The notes under the pieces are model-generated. The model worked only from the letters and a program-made list of their open reading frames with translations, was not told the origin of the DNA and made no database searches. From the NCBI RefSeq assembly GCF_004054105.1, contig NZ_SBLC01000004.1:556-64555 (forward strand): a stretch of DNA of 64,000 nt, given 5' to 3'. The translations under genes and the position numbers were made by a program. Shown here piece by piece: positions 45,420 through 54,099 of the stretch (position 1 is the first letter of the stretch; every line of letters starts with the position of its first letter). The stretch is from Falsigemmobacter intermedius. GTDB lineage: Bacteria > Pseudomonadota > Alphaproteobacteria > Rhodobacterales > Rhodobacteraceae.

Positions 45420-47582
45420 TTACAGGCCGACGCCAGCCTCAAAGGCCGAGCGGTAAAGCTTCGACAGCTCCGCCGCCGAAGCCGTGGCGCTGCCCAGCGT
45501 CACGGTTTCACCGCCAAAGCGGCCCGCAACGGTCAGTGTGACGCCCGCAGCGGCAGCCGCCGCCTGCAGATCAGCCAGTGCGCCCGCATCAACCGCCACC
45601 AGATAGCGCGCCTGATCTTCGCCAAAGAGGGTCGAGAGATCACCGGCCTCAAGGGTCAGACCAAGGCCCGCGCCTTCGGCCATCTCGAAGGCGGCCAGCG
45701 CCAGACCACCGTCCGAAAGGTCGGTTGCGCAGCGCACCAGCGCACGGTTTGCGCGCAGGAACTCGCCGTTTTTCTTCTCTTCTGCCAGATCGACCGCCGG
45801 GGCATCGCCCTCTTCACGGCCAAAAAGCTCAGCCAGAACAGCCGACTGGCCGAGGTGGCCTTTGGTCTCACCGATCACCACGGCCAGATCGCCATCCTGA
45901 GCGCGACCGGCGATCAGCTCATCGAGCGATTTCAGGATGCCCACCGCACCGATGGTCGGGGTCGGCAGGATCGGCTGGCCGTCGGTCTCGTTGTAAAGCG
46001 AGACGTTGCCCGAGACGATCGGCATGTCCAGCGCGATGCAGGCTTCACCGATGCCCTGAATGGCGCCGACGAACTGGCCCATGATTTCCGGCTTTTCCGG
46101 GTTGCCGAAGTTCATGTTGTCGGTGGTGGCCAGCGGCAGAGCGCCCATGGCGGTCAGGTTGCGGTAGGCTTCGGCCACAGCCTGTTTGCCACCCTCAACC
46201 GGGTTCGCCTTCACATAGCGCGGCGTCACATCCGAGGTGAAAGCCAGAGCCTTTTCCGTGCCATGCACGCGCACCACACCAGCCGGAAGGCCGGGGGTGA
46301 CCATGGTGTCAGCACCAACCTGGCTGTCATACTGCTCCCAGACCCAGGCTTTATGGGCATAGGAGGGCGAGCCGATCAGCGCTTTGAGCGCATCGATCGG
46401 ATCGGCTGCCGGGATCTCACCAACCGGAGCCGCTTTCGGGGTCGGAACCCAGGGGCGGTCATATTCCGGGGCCGAGGACGACAGCTTCGAGAGCGGCAGA
46501 TCGGCTTTCACCTCATCGCCGTGCAGGATGAGGAAGCGGTCTTCCGGGATGGTCTCACCGACGATGGCGAAGTCGAGGTCCCATTTCACGAAGATCGCGC
46601 GGGCTTCCTCTTCCATCTCGGGCTTGAGCACCATGAGCATGCGCTCCTGGCTTTCCGAGAGCATCATCTCGTAAGCGGTCATATTGCGCTCACGCTGCGG
46701 CACGTTGTCGAGCTGCAGTTTGATGCCCAGACCACCCTTGTCGCCCATTTCCACAGCCGAGCAGGTCAGACCCGCCGCCCCCATGTCCTGGATCGAAATC
46801 ACCGCGCCCGAAGCCATCAGCTCAAGGCAGGCTTCCAGCAGACGCTTTTCGGTGAAGGGGTCGCCAACCTGAACGGTGGGGCGCTTCTCTTCGATGGTGT
46901 CGTCAAACTCAGCCGAAGCCATGGTCGCACCGCCCACCCCGTCACGGCCGGTCTTGGCACCGAGGTAAACCACCGGCATGCCAACGCCCGAAGCGGCGGA
47001 ATAGAAGATGCTGTCGGTGTCAGCCAGACCTGCCGCAAAAGCGTTCACAAGGCAGTTGCCGTTGTAGCTTTTGTGGAAGCGCACTTCACCGCCGACGGTC
47101 GGCACGCCAAATGCGTTGCCGTAAGCGCCCACGCCCTCAACCACACCCTGCACGAGCTGCGCGGTTTTATGGTGCGAGGGCTCACCGAAGGAGAGCGCGT
47201 TCATCGCAGCAATCGGACGGGCGCCCATGGTGAAGACGTCCCGCAGAATGCCGCCCACGCCGGTCGCCGCGCCCTGATGGGGCTCGATATAGGAGGGGTG
47301 GTTGTGGCTTTCCATCTTGAAGATGACGGCCTGACCATCGCCGATATCGACCACACCGGCGTTTTCGCCGGGGCCGCAGATGACCTGCGGACCGGTGGTC
47401 GGCAGGGTACGCAGCCATTTCTTCGACGACTTATACGAGCAATGCTCATTCCACATCGCCGAGAAGATCCCCAGCTCCGTGAAAGTGGGCTCACGGCCGA
47501 TGATTTCCAGGATGCGCTGATACTCCTCCGGCTTGAGGCCGTGCGAGGCGATGAGGTCAGGCGTGATCTGCGGATCGGTCAT
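45420..47582 (-). CDS. purL: Phosphoribosylformylglycinamidine synthase, subunit II
   Basis: 720 residues, starting [15 protein letters not shown] at 47582. It is the small-type PurL that makes FGAM from FGAR with PurQ and PurS in purine synthesis. [43 protein letters not shown] and [18 protein letters not shown] are the ATP/Mg motifs. The C-terminal repeat of the synthetase fold is present. Length is normal. An in-frame TTG 12 bp upstream is a weaker alternative start. Confidence 0.96.
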   Translation of the reverse strand: MTDPQITPDLIASHGLKPEEYQRILEIIGREPTFTELGIFSAMWNEHCSYKSSKKWLRTLPTTGPQVICGPGENAGVVDIGDGQAVIFKMESHNHPSYIEPHQGAATGVGGILRDVFTMGARPIAAMNALSFGEPSHHKTAQLVQGVVEGVGAYGNAFGVPTVGGEVRFHKSYNGNCLVNAFAAGLADTDSIFYSAASGVGMPVVYLGAKTGRDGVGGATMASAEFDDTIEEKRPTVQVGDPFTEKRLLEACLELMASGAVISIQDMGAAGLTCSAVEMGDKGGLGIKLQLDNVPQRERNMTAYEMMLSESQERMLMVLKPEMEEEARAIFVKWDLDFAIVGETIPEDRFLILHGDEVKADLPLSKLSSSAPEYDRPWVPTPKAAPVGEIPAADPIDALKALIGSPSYAHKAWVWEQYDSQVGADTMVTPGLPAGVVRVHGTEKALAFTSDVTPRYVKANPVEGGKQAVAEAYRNLTAMGALPLATTDNMNFGNPEKPEIMGQFVGAIQGIGEACIALDMPIVSGNVSLYNETDGQPILPTPTIGAVGILKSLDELIAGRAQDGDLAVVIGETKGHLGQSAVLAELFGREEGDAPAVDLAEEKKNGEFLRANRALVRCATDLSDGGLALAAFEMAEGAGLGLTLEAGDLSTLFGEDQARYLVAVDAGALADLQAAAAAAGVTLTVAGRFGGETVTLGSATASAAELSKLYRSAFEAGVGL

Positions 47583-47975
47583 GGCGGCCCCCAAAGGAAT
47601 TTGCCGCGCTTTTAGGCCGGGGCAGGCGCGAAGGAAAGCCCCGAACAGGGGGGCAGGCGCAATTCAGCAGGGCTGCAAGGCAGGACAGCGCGAAGCCTGC
47701 CCGAGAGGCCGGGGCCGAAGCCCCCCGGCCTTCGCCAGCCGCAAAGCCCGCTGCCTTCAAAGGCAGAGGCAGGATTTTCTGCACGATTTCCGGGCAACCC
47801 CGCGAAGGGACAAAAAAAAGGCCGAGCATAAGCTCGGCCGAAGTCCAACAGGGAGGTAAGAACGATGCGAGGCACCGCCCTTACGGCAGGATTTAGGCCC
47901 CGCCCCCCTGGCATTCAAGCCCCGGGCGACAGCCCTTTGGGCAAAGCAGATATGCAATCAACGCATGACTTAACG
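47583..47975. other. 393-bp intergenic region between purL and the LysR gene
   Basis: No gene is supported. It contains the LysR terminator (47812-47839), a perfect 9-bp hairpin AGGCCGGGG...CCCCGGCCT at 47706-47731 about 125 bp before purL (possible leader structure), and the purL promoter region. A plus-strand ATG at 47865 with a good Shine-Dalgarno is discussed under rejected items. Confidence 0.55.
47812..47839 (-). terminator. Terminator of the LysR gene
   Basis: 8-bp arms GGCCGAGC and GCTCGGCC with a 4-base loop are followed on the minus strand by eight T. Confidence 0.88.
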
Positions 47976-48890
47976 TCAATCGCGGCTGATGCGGCGGTGT
48001 TCCTGGATCTCTTCGGTGATGAAATCGCGGAAAGCGGCCACGCGGCGCGAATGGCGCAGCTCTTCAGGATAGGCCAGAAAGACCGGAACCTCGTCGGATT
48101 CCACCCCCGGCAAAACCCGCTCAAGCGTGCCGAAATCGGCATTGAGATATTCCGGCAGAACGCCGATCCCGAGATGATTCTGCACGCCCTGCAGAACACC
48201 GAAGTAGTTGTTTACCTTCAAGGTTGAGCGCGGCTCAAAAGCCAGCATATCGCGCGCCAGCCGGGCGCCTGCGGCCACCTGGGGCGCCCCGTCCTGCTGG
48301 CAGATCAGACGGTGATTGCGCAGATCTTCGGGCTTCTGCGGCACGCCGTATTCTTCGAGATATTCCTTCGTCGCAAAGAGCATGATGCGAATGTTCATCA
48401 GGCGACGACGGATCAGATCGGCCTGGCTGGGCTCTTTCATGCGGATGGCGACATCGGCTTCGCGCATGGGCAGATCGAGCACCCGCTCTTCGAGCAGCAG
48501 ATCGATGCGGACATCGGGGTATTTGCGGTAAAGCGACGACAGACGCGGTGCCAGCCACATGGTGCCAAAGCCCATGGTCGTGGTCACACGCAGTTCGCCA
48601 AAAACCTCATCCTCGCTGTCGCGGATGCGGGCCGAGGCGGTCTCAAGCCGTTTGACCATCGAAGAGGTCGCCTCAAACAGAAGCTCCCCCTGCTCGGTCA
48701 GGATCAGGCCACGGGCGTGGCGGTGAAACAGCGTCGTCGCCAGGGCCTCCTCAAGCGCGCGGATCTGCCGGCTGACGGCAGATTGGGACAGGTGCAGAGT
48801 GTCCCCGGCATGGGTCAGGCTTCCGGCATCGGCGACCGCGTGGAATATCCGTAACTTATCCCAATCCATGGTGTGGGGTTGCCCTGTCAT
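47976..48890 (-). CDS. LysR-family transcriptional regulator
   Basis: 304 residues. N-terminal winged HTH MDWDKLRIFHAVADAGSLTHAGDTLHLSQSAVSRQIRALE, then a periplasmic-binding-like effector domain. The Met at 48869 (MDWDK) is an alternative start. It is divergent from the indolepyruvate oxidoreductase gene across 133 bp, so it may control that gene and its own expression. The effector is not evident. Confidence 0.9.
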   Translation of the reverse strand: MTGQPHTMDWDKLRIFHAVADAGSLTHAGDTLHLSQSAVSRQIRALEEALATTLFHRHARGLILTEQGELLFEATSSMVKRLETASARIRDSEDEVFGELRVTTTMGFGTMWLAPRLSSLYRKYPDVRIDLLLEERVLDLPMREADVAIRMKEPSQADLIRRRLMNIRIMLFATKEYLEEYGVPQKPEDLRNHRLICQQDGAPQVAAGARLARDMLAFEPRSTLKVNNYFGVLQGVQNHLGIGVLPEYLNADFGTLERVLPGVESDEVPVFLAYPEELRHSRRVAAFRDFITEEIQEHRRISRD

Positions 48891-49023
48891 AACTATTTCT
48901 TGATCGGCCTCAGATAGGCAGCATCACGAGGGTTTGCAAATGAATCAACTGAAATTCCTCTTTGTAGGTCAGGATAATTGACCTACGCTTCCGGGACTGC
49001 ACGCGACCTGGGGGAGGAGACCT

Positions 49024-52000
49024 ATGAGCCAGCAGGATGTTTCGCTGAATGATCGTTTCGATCTCAGCAAGTCCACCGTGTTATTGAACGGAACCCAGGC
49101 GCTTGTGCGACTGATGCTGATGCAAAAGGCCCGCGATGAAGCGGCGGGCCTGAAGACGGCCGGATATTGCACCGGTTATCGCGGATCCCCGCTTGGCGCG
49201 GTCGATCAGCAGATGACCCGGGCCGAAAAGATCCTCGCGCCCCGCGACATCAAATTCCAGCCCGGCACCAATGAAGATCTGGCCGCGACCGCCATCTGGG
49301 GCAGCCAGCAGGCTGAGTTGCGCGGCGAGGGTCGTTATGACGGGGTCTTTGCGCTTTGGTATGGCAAAGGGCCGGGGGTTGATCGTTCGGGCGATGTGAT
49401 GCGCCACGCCAATATGGCGGGCACTTCGCCCAAAGGCGGCGTGCTGATGGCCATGGGCGATGACCACACCGGCGAAAGCTCAACCGTTCTGCATCAGTCA
49501 GACTGGGCGCTGGTGGATGCCTATATGCCCATCGTCAGCCCCGCAGGGGTCCAGGAGGTTCTGGACTACGGGCTCTACGGCTGGGCGCTGAGCCGCTTTG
49601 CCGGGGTCTGGGTGGGTCTCAAGACCATGAAAGACACCATCGAGGCCACGGCCGTCGTCGATGGCCGCCCTGAGCGGATGGCGTTTGTCACCCCCGACTT
49701 CCCGATGCCGGAAGGGGGGCTCAACATCCGGCTGCAGGATACCCCGGTCGCGCAGGAAGCGCGGATGATCCGCCACAAACGCCACGCCGCCGAAGCCTTT
49801 GCCCGTGCCAATCGCATCGACAAACGCATGATGGGGCGTGAGGGCGCAAAGATCGGCTTTGTCGCCGCCGGGAAAAACTGGCTCGACCTCAGCCATGCGC
49901 TGTCGCTTCTGGGCATTGATGCGGCAGAGGCGGAACGACTAGGCATCACCACCTATAAAGTGGGCCAGGTCTGGCCGCTCGATATGACCAGCTTCCGGGA
50001 ATGGGCGGCAGGGCTGGATCTGATCGTGGTGGTGGAAGAAAAGCGCAAGCTTCTGGAAGTGCAGATCAAAGAAGCGCTTTTCGATGAGGAAAACCACTGC
50101 CGCATCTATGGCGGCACCCGCGCGGATTTCACCCGCGAGGGGGGGCGGCGTGAGCTGTTCACCGCCGCTTTCGCGCTGGATCCCATCATCATCGCAGAAG
50201 CCCTGGGCGAGATCCTGGAAGAAGAGGGCTGCGGCACCGATCAGATCCTCGCTGCCCGCAAGCGCCTGGGTGAGACCCGCCGCGCCGATAACGCCACGGA
50301 TATCGCGGCGCGCACGCCCTGGTTCTGCTCGGGCTGTCCACATAATTCCTCAACCAAAGTGCCCGAAGGCTCCCGCGCCTATGCGGGGATCGGCTGCCAT
50401 TACATGTCGCAATGGATGGACCGGGAAACCCTGGGCTTCACCCAGATGGGTGGGGAAGGCGCAAACTGGATGGGGGAGTCGCTTTTCTCAACGCGGGAGC
50501 ATGTCTTCCAGAACATCGGCGACGGCACCTATAACCACTCAGGCGTTCTGGCCATTCGTGCCGCGGTCGCCGCAGGGACGCGGATAACCTATAAAATCCT
50601 TTTCAATGACGCCGTCGCCATGACCGGCGGCCAGCCCAATGAGGGGGATCTGACCGCGCCGCAGATCGCTCGTGAGATCCAGGCCATCGGCGTCAGCCCC
50701 ATCGTGGTGGTTTATGATCCGAAGGAAGATGTTGATCTGAAAAGCTTTCCCCCGGGTCTTGAATTTGCGACCCGCGATAAGCTGATGGAAGTGCAGCGCC
50801 GCATGGCCACTGAGCCCGGCACCTCAGCCATCCTCTATATCCAGACCTGCGCCGCAGAAAAGCGCCGCCGCCGCAAACGCGGCGAATTTCCGGACCCCGA
50901 TAAGCGCGTGTTTATCAACACGGACGTCTGCGAGGGCTGCGGCGATTGCGGTGTGCAGTCCAACTGCGTCTCGCTGGTGCCGGTTGAGACCGAACTGGGC
51001 CGCAAACGCGCGGTCGATCAATCCTCCTGCAACAAGGATTTCAGCTGCGTAAACGGCTTTTGCCCCTCCTTCGTGACCCTTCAGGGCGCGAAGGTGAAAA
51101 AGGCCGGTGCACGCAGCTTTACGCTGCCCGCGCTGCCGGAGCCGCAATTGCCGGCGATCAACGGCACCTGGAATATCGTCATCACCGGCGTGGGCGGGAC
51201 CGGCGTGGTCACCATCGGCGCGGTGCTTTCGATGGCCGCGCATATCGACGGCCTGGGGACCGGGATGATGGAAATGGCGGGGCTTGCCCAAAAAGGCGGC
51301 GCCGTTCACATCCATTGCCGCATCGCGAAAAAGGCTGGCGACATCAGTGCCGTCCGCGTCGCAACCGGCGAGGCAGATGCCGTGATCGGCGGCGATCTGG
51401 TTGTGACTGCGGGGGCGAAAACCCTTGGGCTGATGACCACCGGGCGCTCTGGTGCCGTGGTCAACAGCCATGAGATCGTCACCGGCGATTTCACCCGGCT
51501 GCCTGATTTCCGCCTGCCCGCCGATCAGCTTCGGGTCGCCCTTGAGGCCCGTCTTGGCGCAAAACTCAGCTTCTTTGACGCCTCAGAAGTGGCTCGGGTG
51601 ATGCTGGGGGATTCGATTTTCTCGAATATGATGGTCTTTGGCGCCGCCTGGCAGCAGGGCCTGGTGCCGGTCTCGCTGGCTGCGATCCGCCGCGCGATTG
51701 AACTGAACGGCGCAGGCGTAGAGGCCAATCTGCGGGCCTTTGATCTGGGCCGCTGGGCCATGGCTTTCCCCGGCGAGGTCCGCGCTGCCCTGACGCCCGC
51801 CGCCCCTGCCAAACCAACCGAGAGCGACCCGATTGAGTTTCGTGCCGCCCATCTGGCCGCCTATCAGGACGAGGGGCTTGCGCAGAAATACCGCGCCTTC
51901 CTGACCCGCGCCGAAGACCCTGCCCTGCGGCTGTCCATCGCGAAGGGCTATCACAAGCTTCTGGCCTATAAGGATGAATATGAGGTGGCACGCCTCCATC

Positions 52001-52461
52001 TTGCGACCATGGAGAAAGTGCGGGCGGGCTTTGACGGCGATCTGAAGCCCTCATTCCATCTGGCACCACCGATCCTGATGGGCGGAAAGGACAGCCAGGG
52101 GCGGCCAAAGAAACGCGAATTCGGCCCCTGGATCCTGCCGGTCTTTCGCCTTCTGGCCGGACTGAAAGGCCTGCGGGGCGGAGCCTTTGATGTCTTTGGC
52201 TATACCGCTGAGCGTAAAATGGAGCGCAATCTGATCACGCAATATGAGCGCGATATGAGTGAGGTTCTGGAAAATCTCACCCCCGGCAAACTCGGCCTCG
52301 CACGTGAGCTGGCAGAGCTTCCGCTCAGCATCCGGGGTTTTGGCCCGGTCAAAGAAGCGGCCGCCCGCCGCGCCGCGCTGCGCCGCGAGGAGTTGCTCGC
52401 AGAACTGCGCAAAGGGGATTCGCCGCAGCCGCAGACCCGGGTTTCCATGGCTGCACGCTGA
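49024..52461 (+). CDS. Indolepyruvate:ferredoxin oxidoreductase, fused IorA-IorB type
   Basis: 1145 residues after GGAGGAG. A 2-oxoacid:ferredoxin oxidoreductase that decarboxylates aryl pyruvates to aryl-acetyl-CoA. Order: a pyrimidine-binding domain (TGYRGSPLGAVDQQM), a TPP domain (CSGCPHNSSTKVPEGSRAYAGIGCHYM and QMGGEGANWMGES), an iron-sulfur segment with Cys clusters near 635-647 (CEGCGDCGVQSNC) and 668-679 (CNKDFSCVNGFC), and a gamma domain (VITGVGGTGVVTIGAVLSMAAHID). Its length fits the alphaproteobacterial fused form. It is involved in aromatic amino-acid catabolism. Confidence 0.93.
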   Translation: MSQQDVSLNDRFDLSKSTVLLNGTQALVRLMLMQKARDEAAGLKTAGYCTGYRGSPLGAVDQQMTRAEKILAPRDIKFQPGTNEDLAATAIWGSQQAELRGEGRYDGVFALWYGKGPGVDRSGDVMRHANMAGTSPKGGVLMAMGDDHTGESSTVLHQSDWALVDAYMPIVSPAGVQEVLDYGLYGWALSRFAGVWVGLKTMKDTIEATAVVDGRPERMAFVTPDFPMPEGGLNIRLQDTPVAQEARMIRHKRHAAEAFARANRIDKRMMGREGAKIGFVAAGKNWLDLSHALSLLGIDAAEAERLGITTYKVGQVWPLDMTSFREWAAGLDLIVVVEEKRKLLEVQIKEALFDEENHCRIYGGTRADFTREGGRRELFTAAFALDPIIIAEALGEILEEEGCGTDQILAARKRLGETRRADNATDIAARTPWFCSGCPHNSSTKVPEGSRAYAGIGCHYMSQWMDRETLGFTQMGGEGANWMGESLFSTREHVFQNIGDGTYNHSGVLAIRAAVAAGTRITYKILFNDAVAMTGGQPNEGDLTAPQIAREIQAIGVSPIVVVYDPKEDVDLKSFPPGLEFATRDKLMEVQRRMATEPGTSAILYIQTCAAEKRRRRKRGEFPDPDKRVFINTDVCEGCGDCGVQSNCVSLVPVETELGRKRAVDQSSCNKDFSCVNGFCPSFVTLQGAKVKKAGARSFTLPALPEPQLPAINGTWNIVITGVGGTGVVTIGAVLSMAAHIDGLGTGMMEMAGLAQKGGAVHIHCRIAKKAGDISAVRVATGEADAVIGGDLVVTAGAKTLGLMTTGRSGAVVNSHEIVTGDFTRLPDFRLPADQLRVALEARLGAKLSFFDASEVARVMLGDSIFSNMMVFGAAWQQGLVPVSLAAIRRAIELNGAGVEANLRAFDLGRWAMAFPGEVRAALTPAAPAKPTESDPIEFRAAHLAAYQDEGLAQKYRAFLTRAEDPALRLSIAKGYHKLLAYKDEYEVARLHLATMEKVRAGFDGDLKPSFHLAPPILMGGKDSQGRPKKREFGPWILPVFRLLAGLKGLRGGAFDVFGYTAERKMERNLITQYERDMSEVLENLTPGKLGLARELAELPLSIRGFGPVKEAAARRAALRREELLAELRKGDSPQPQTRVSMAAR

Positions 52462-52706
52462 TTCGCTTCGCGTCACGCGACGCCGGAGGGCCAGGCCAGG
52501 CTCCCGGCGTCCCTATACGTAAGAATAACTTGTCCGATCACCGATTTCTGATTGGGCGGATAAGCTGTTACAAAAATTCCTTAAAAGCGCGACTGTTGTG
52601 AACAATCACAGCGGAAAGTGTTATATTTTTAAAAATTTTACTGTAGTTAGGGAACTGTTTCCGACTTATATCAATTTCAATTCCTGGCGTTTTTGCTGGT
52701 AGCGTG
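52462..52706. promoter_or_regulatory. AT-rich region upstream of the sugar transferase gene
   Basis: The 245-bp gap is clearly more AT-rich than the surroundings, with TTAAAA and TTTTTAAAAATTTTA stretches, and probably carries the promoter. A TGTGA-N4-TCACA palindrome at 52597-52610 resembles CRP/FNR-superfamily sites, with the four-base spacer of FNR types. No -10/-35 pair stands out. Confidence 0.45.
52597..52610. promoter_or_regulatory. CRP/FNR-like palindrome TGTGA-N4-TCACA
   Basis: Perfect 5-bp arms around ACAA lie about 97 bp before the sugar transferase gene. The half-site is CRP-like and the spacing FNR-like. It is the only obvious palindrome in the region. Binding is not shown. Confidence 0.35.
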
Positions 52707-53384
52707 ATGATCAAAGGTACAATGAATCTACGCCCGTCAGCCTCCGGCGAAACCGCGCGTCAAGCGAGGGGGGGGCGGCAGTCGGTTTATGCCCGCTTTT
52801 TCAAGCGCCCGCTTGATGTGCTGATGGTCCTGACCGCACTGCCGGTGATCGCCCCCGCGATGATTGGAATTTCCATCTGCATCCTGGCGACCAGCAGTGG
52901 TCCGGTGCTGCTGCGTGTCAGCCGCAAGGGGCGCGATGGGGCCATTTTCCGGCAGCTTCGCTTCCGCTGCGTCGATATGCGCGCCCTTGAGATGCCCCCC
53001 GTTCAGGGCGAGGCAGCGCTTGATTCCAACGGGCGCGATCCGCGGCTGACCACGGTGGGTGATTTCCTGATCCGGACCCGCCTGAACGCCCTGCCCCAGG
53101 TCTGGAACGTACTGACGGGAGAGATGTCGCTGATCGGCCCGCTGCCTGAGCCGGTGCGCGTTGATCGGCAGATTGAGCGGAATGCCACCTTGCGCCGTGT
53201 GGCGCCGGGGATTTTCTGCCCCTCGGAACTGCCTGCCTATGCGCATCTCTCGGGCAAAGACCGCAAGGCGGTTGCGATTGCCTATGCGACCCGGGTGACC
53301 TTCGCCATGGATGTCAAAGTTGCCTTTAACGCCATCACTTCGGCCCTGCGCAGCCAGCAACCGCCCGCGCCGCCCGCGACCTGA
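52707..53384 (+). CDS. Divergent bacterial sugar transferase (polyprenyl-phosphate type) lacking the catalytic Asp-Glu
   Basis: 225 residues. A re-entrant-type membrane helix (VLMVLTALPVIAPAMIGISI, about 38-57) and the stretch DPRLTTVGDFLIRTRLNALPQVWNVLTGEMSLIGPLPEP are diagnostic of the sugar-1-phosphate transferase family that starts glycan synthesis on undecaprenyl phosphate. The family normally reads SLDELPQ here with an essential Asp-Glu pair; this protein has Asn127-Ala128. The usual C-terminal GITGWAQVNGR is also absent. It may be inactive or work differently. The start is unclear (GTG 52704, ATG 52707 or ATG 52722). No other glycan genes are adjacent. Confidence 0.75.
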   Translation: MIKGTMNLRPSASGETARQARGGRQSVYARFFKRPLDVLMVLTALPVIAPAMIGISICILATSSGPVLLRVSRKGRDGAIFRQLRFRCVDMRALEMPPVQGEAALDSNGRDPRLTTVGDFLIRTRLNALPQVWNVLTGEMSLIGPLPEPVRVDRQIERNATLRRVAPGIFCPSELPAYAHLSGKDRKAVAIAYATRVTFAMDVKVAFNAITSALRSQQPPAPPAT

Positions 53385-53428
53385 GACAGGGCGGTCCGGC
53401 AACTCTTCTCGTTCCGTCACGACAATAA

Positions 53429-53456
53429 AAAACACCGCCCTCAGGAGCGGTGTTTT
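53429..53456. terminator. Bidirectional terminator
   Basis: 10-bp arms AAAACACCGC and GCGGTGTTTT with an 8-base loop lie between the convergent sugar transferase and small membrane protein genes. Confidence 0.85.
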
Positions 53457-53475
53457 CAATTCAACAGAGCCGGTC

Positions 53476-53808
53476 TCAGGCGCCGCGGCTGTCGTAGCGA
53501 TTGTTCAGCTGCTCCTGCAGGCGCAGGGCGCGGAACAGAATCGGAGAGCGCTCTGCCGTGGTGCCCCCGGCGGCTTCCGCTGCCCGCAGCTCACTCAGAG
53601 CTTCCATTTCGGCGTCGATCTCGCGGCGCATATAGGCACGGTCGCGTTCGCTGTCGCGGTGGAAGCGCATCAGCAGCCATCCGGCGATCGCATTGCCCGT
53701 GGCCGCATAGATAACCAGCGACCACAGCAGGCTGACACCCGAGAAGTAACTGACGGCAGCAATGAAGAAGCCCACCACTCCGCCGATGACAATAATCAAG
53801 GCTCCCAT
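53476..53808 (-). CDS. Small membrane protein with C-terminal acidic coiled region (paralogue A)
   Basis: 110 residues from 53808 (AGGAGG, 6-base spacing). Two membrane helices (ALIIVIGGVVGFFIAAVSYFSG and LLWSLVIYAATGNAIAGWLLM) are followed by a charged helix (RFHRDSERDRAYMRREIDAEMEALSELRAAE). It resembles the small protein at 59788-60048 in helix layout and in the S-L-V-x-x-A-x-T-G-x-A...L-M-R stretch. No known domain is recognised. Confidence 0.7.
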   Translation of the reverse strand: MGALIIVIGGVVGFFIAAVSYFSGVSLLWSLVIYAATGNAIAGWLLMRFHRDSERDRAYMRREIDAEMEALSELRAAEAAGGTTAERSPILFRALRLQEQLNNRYDSRGA

Positions 53809-54099
53809 GACAGTCCTCCTTGCTCTTCCGCGCACCCTTGGGGCCAGGGCCGGGCACTCCATCCATCTTTAGACATTTGGAGTGTAGAATTGTGGTTAAA
53901 ATCGGGCAGATGGCACGATCGGTTGACCACTCTTTAACATTTCAATCGGGGGATTGTGGTAGCGAAAACCTGAGGAGATGGAAGCCCCCGATTTCGTCCC
54001 CACTCACAAAATCCTGCTTTCGCTCATATTTAAACCTGAAGTTTAAATATAATTTTTAATTCTCCCGAAAATATGACGTCGATGCGAAACGAATCAGCT
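53809..54099. other. Lower-GC intergenic region with a perfect AT-rich palindrome
   Basis: This 291-bp gap holds the promoter of the small membrane protein and the 3' side of macB. Near macB it is notably AT-rich, with a perfect 10-bp inverted repeat at 54026-54050. No gene is seen. Confidence 0.5.
54026..54050. repeat. AT-rich perfect inverted repeat
   Basis: Arms ATATTTAAAC and GTTTAAATAT with loop CTGAA, followed on the plus strand by AATTTTTAA. It lies 50 bp beyond the macB stop. It may be a terminator for plus-strand readthrough or a protein-binding site. Confidence 0.55.

Noticed and set aside
45855-47615. Long plus-strand open frame opposite purL
   Set aside because: It mirrors the purL coding frame. 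The sequence is His/Arg-rich shadow translation without any family features.
47865-48227. Plus-strand frame with a strong GGGAGG site between purL and the LysR gene
   Set aside because: The second half is antisense to the conserved end of the LysR gene, and the product has no recognisable features. A very short leader peptide cannot be excluded but is not supported.
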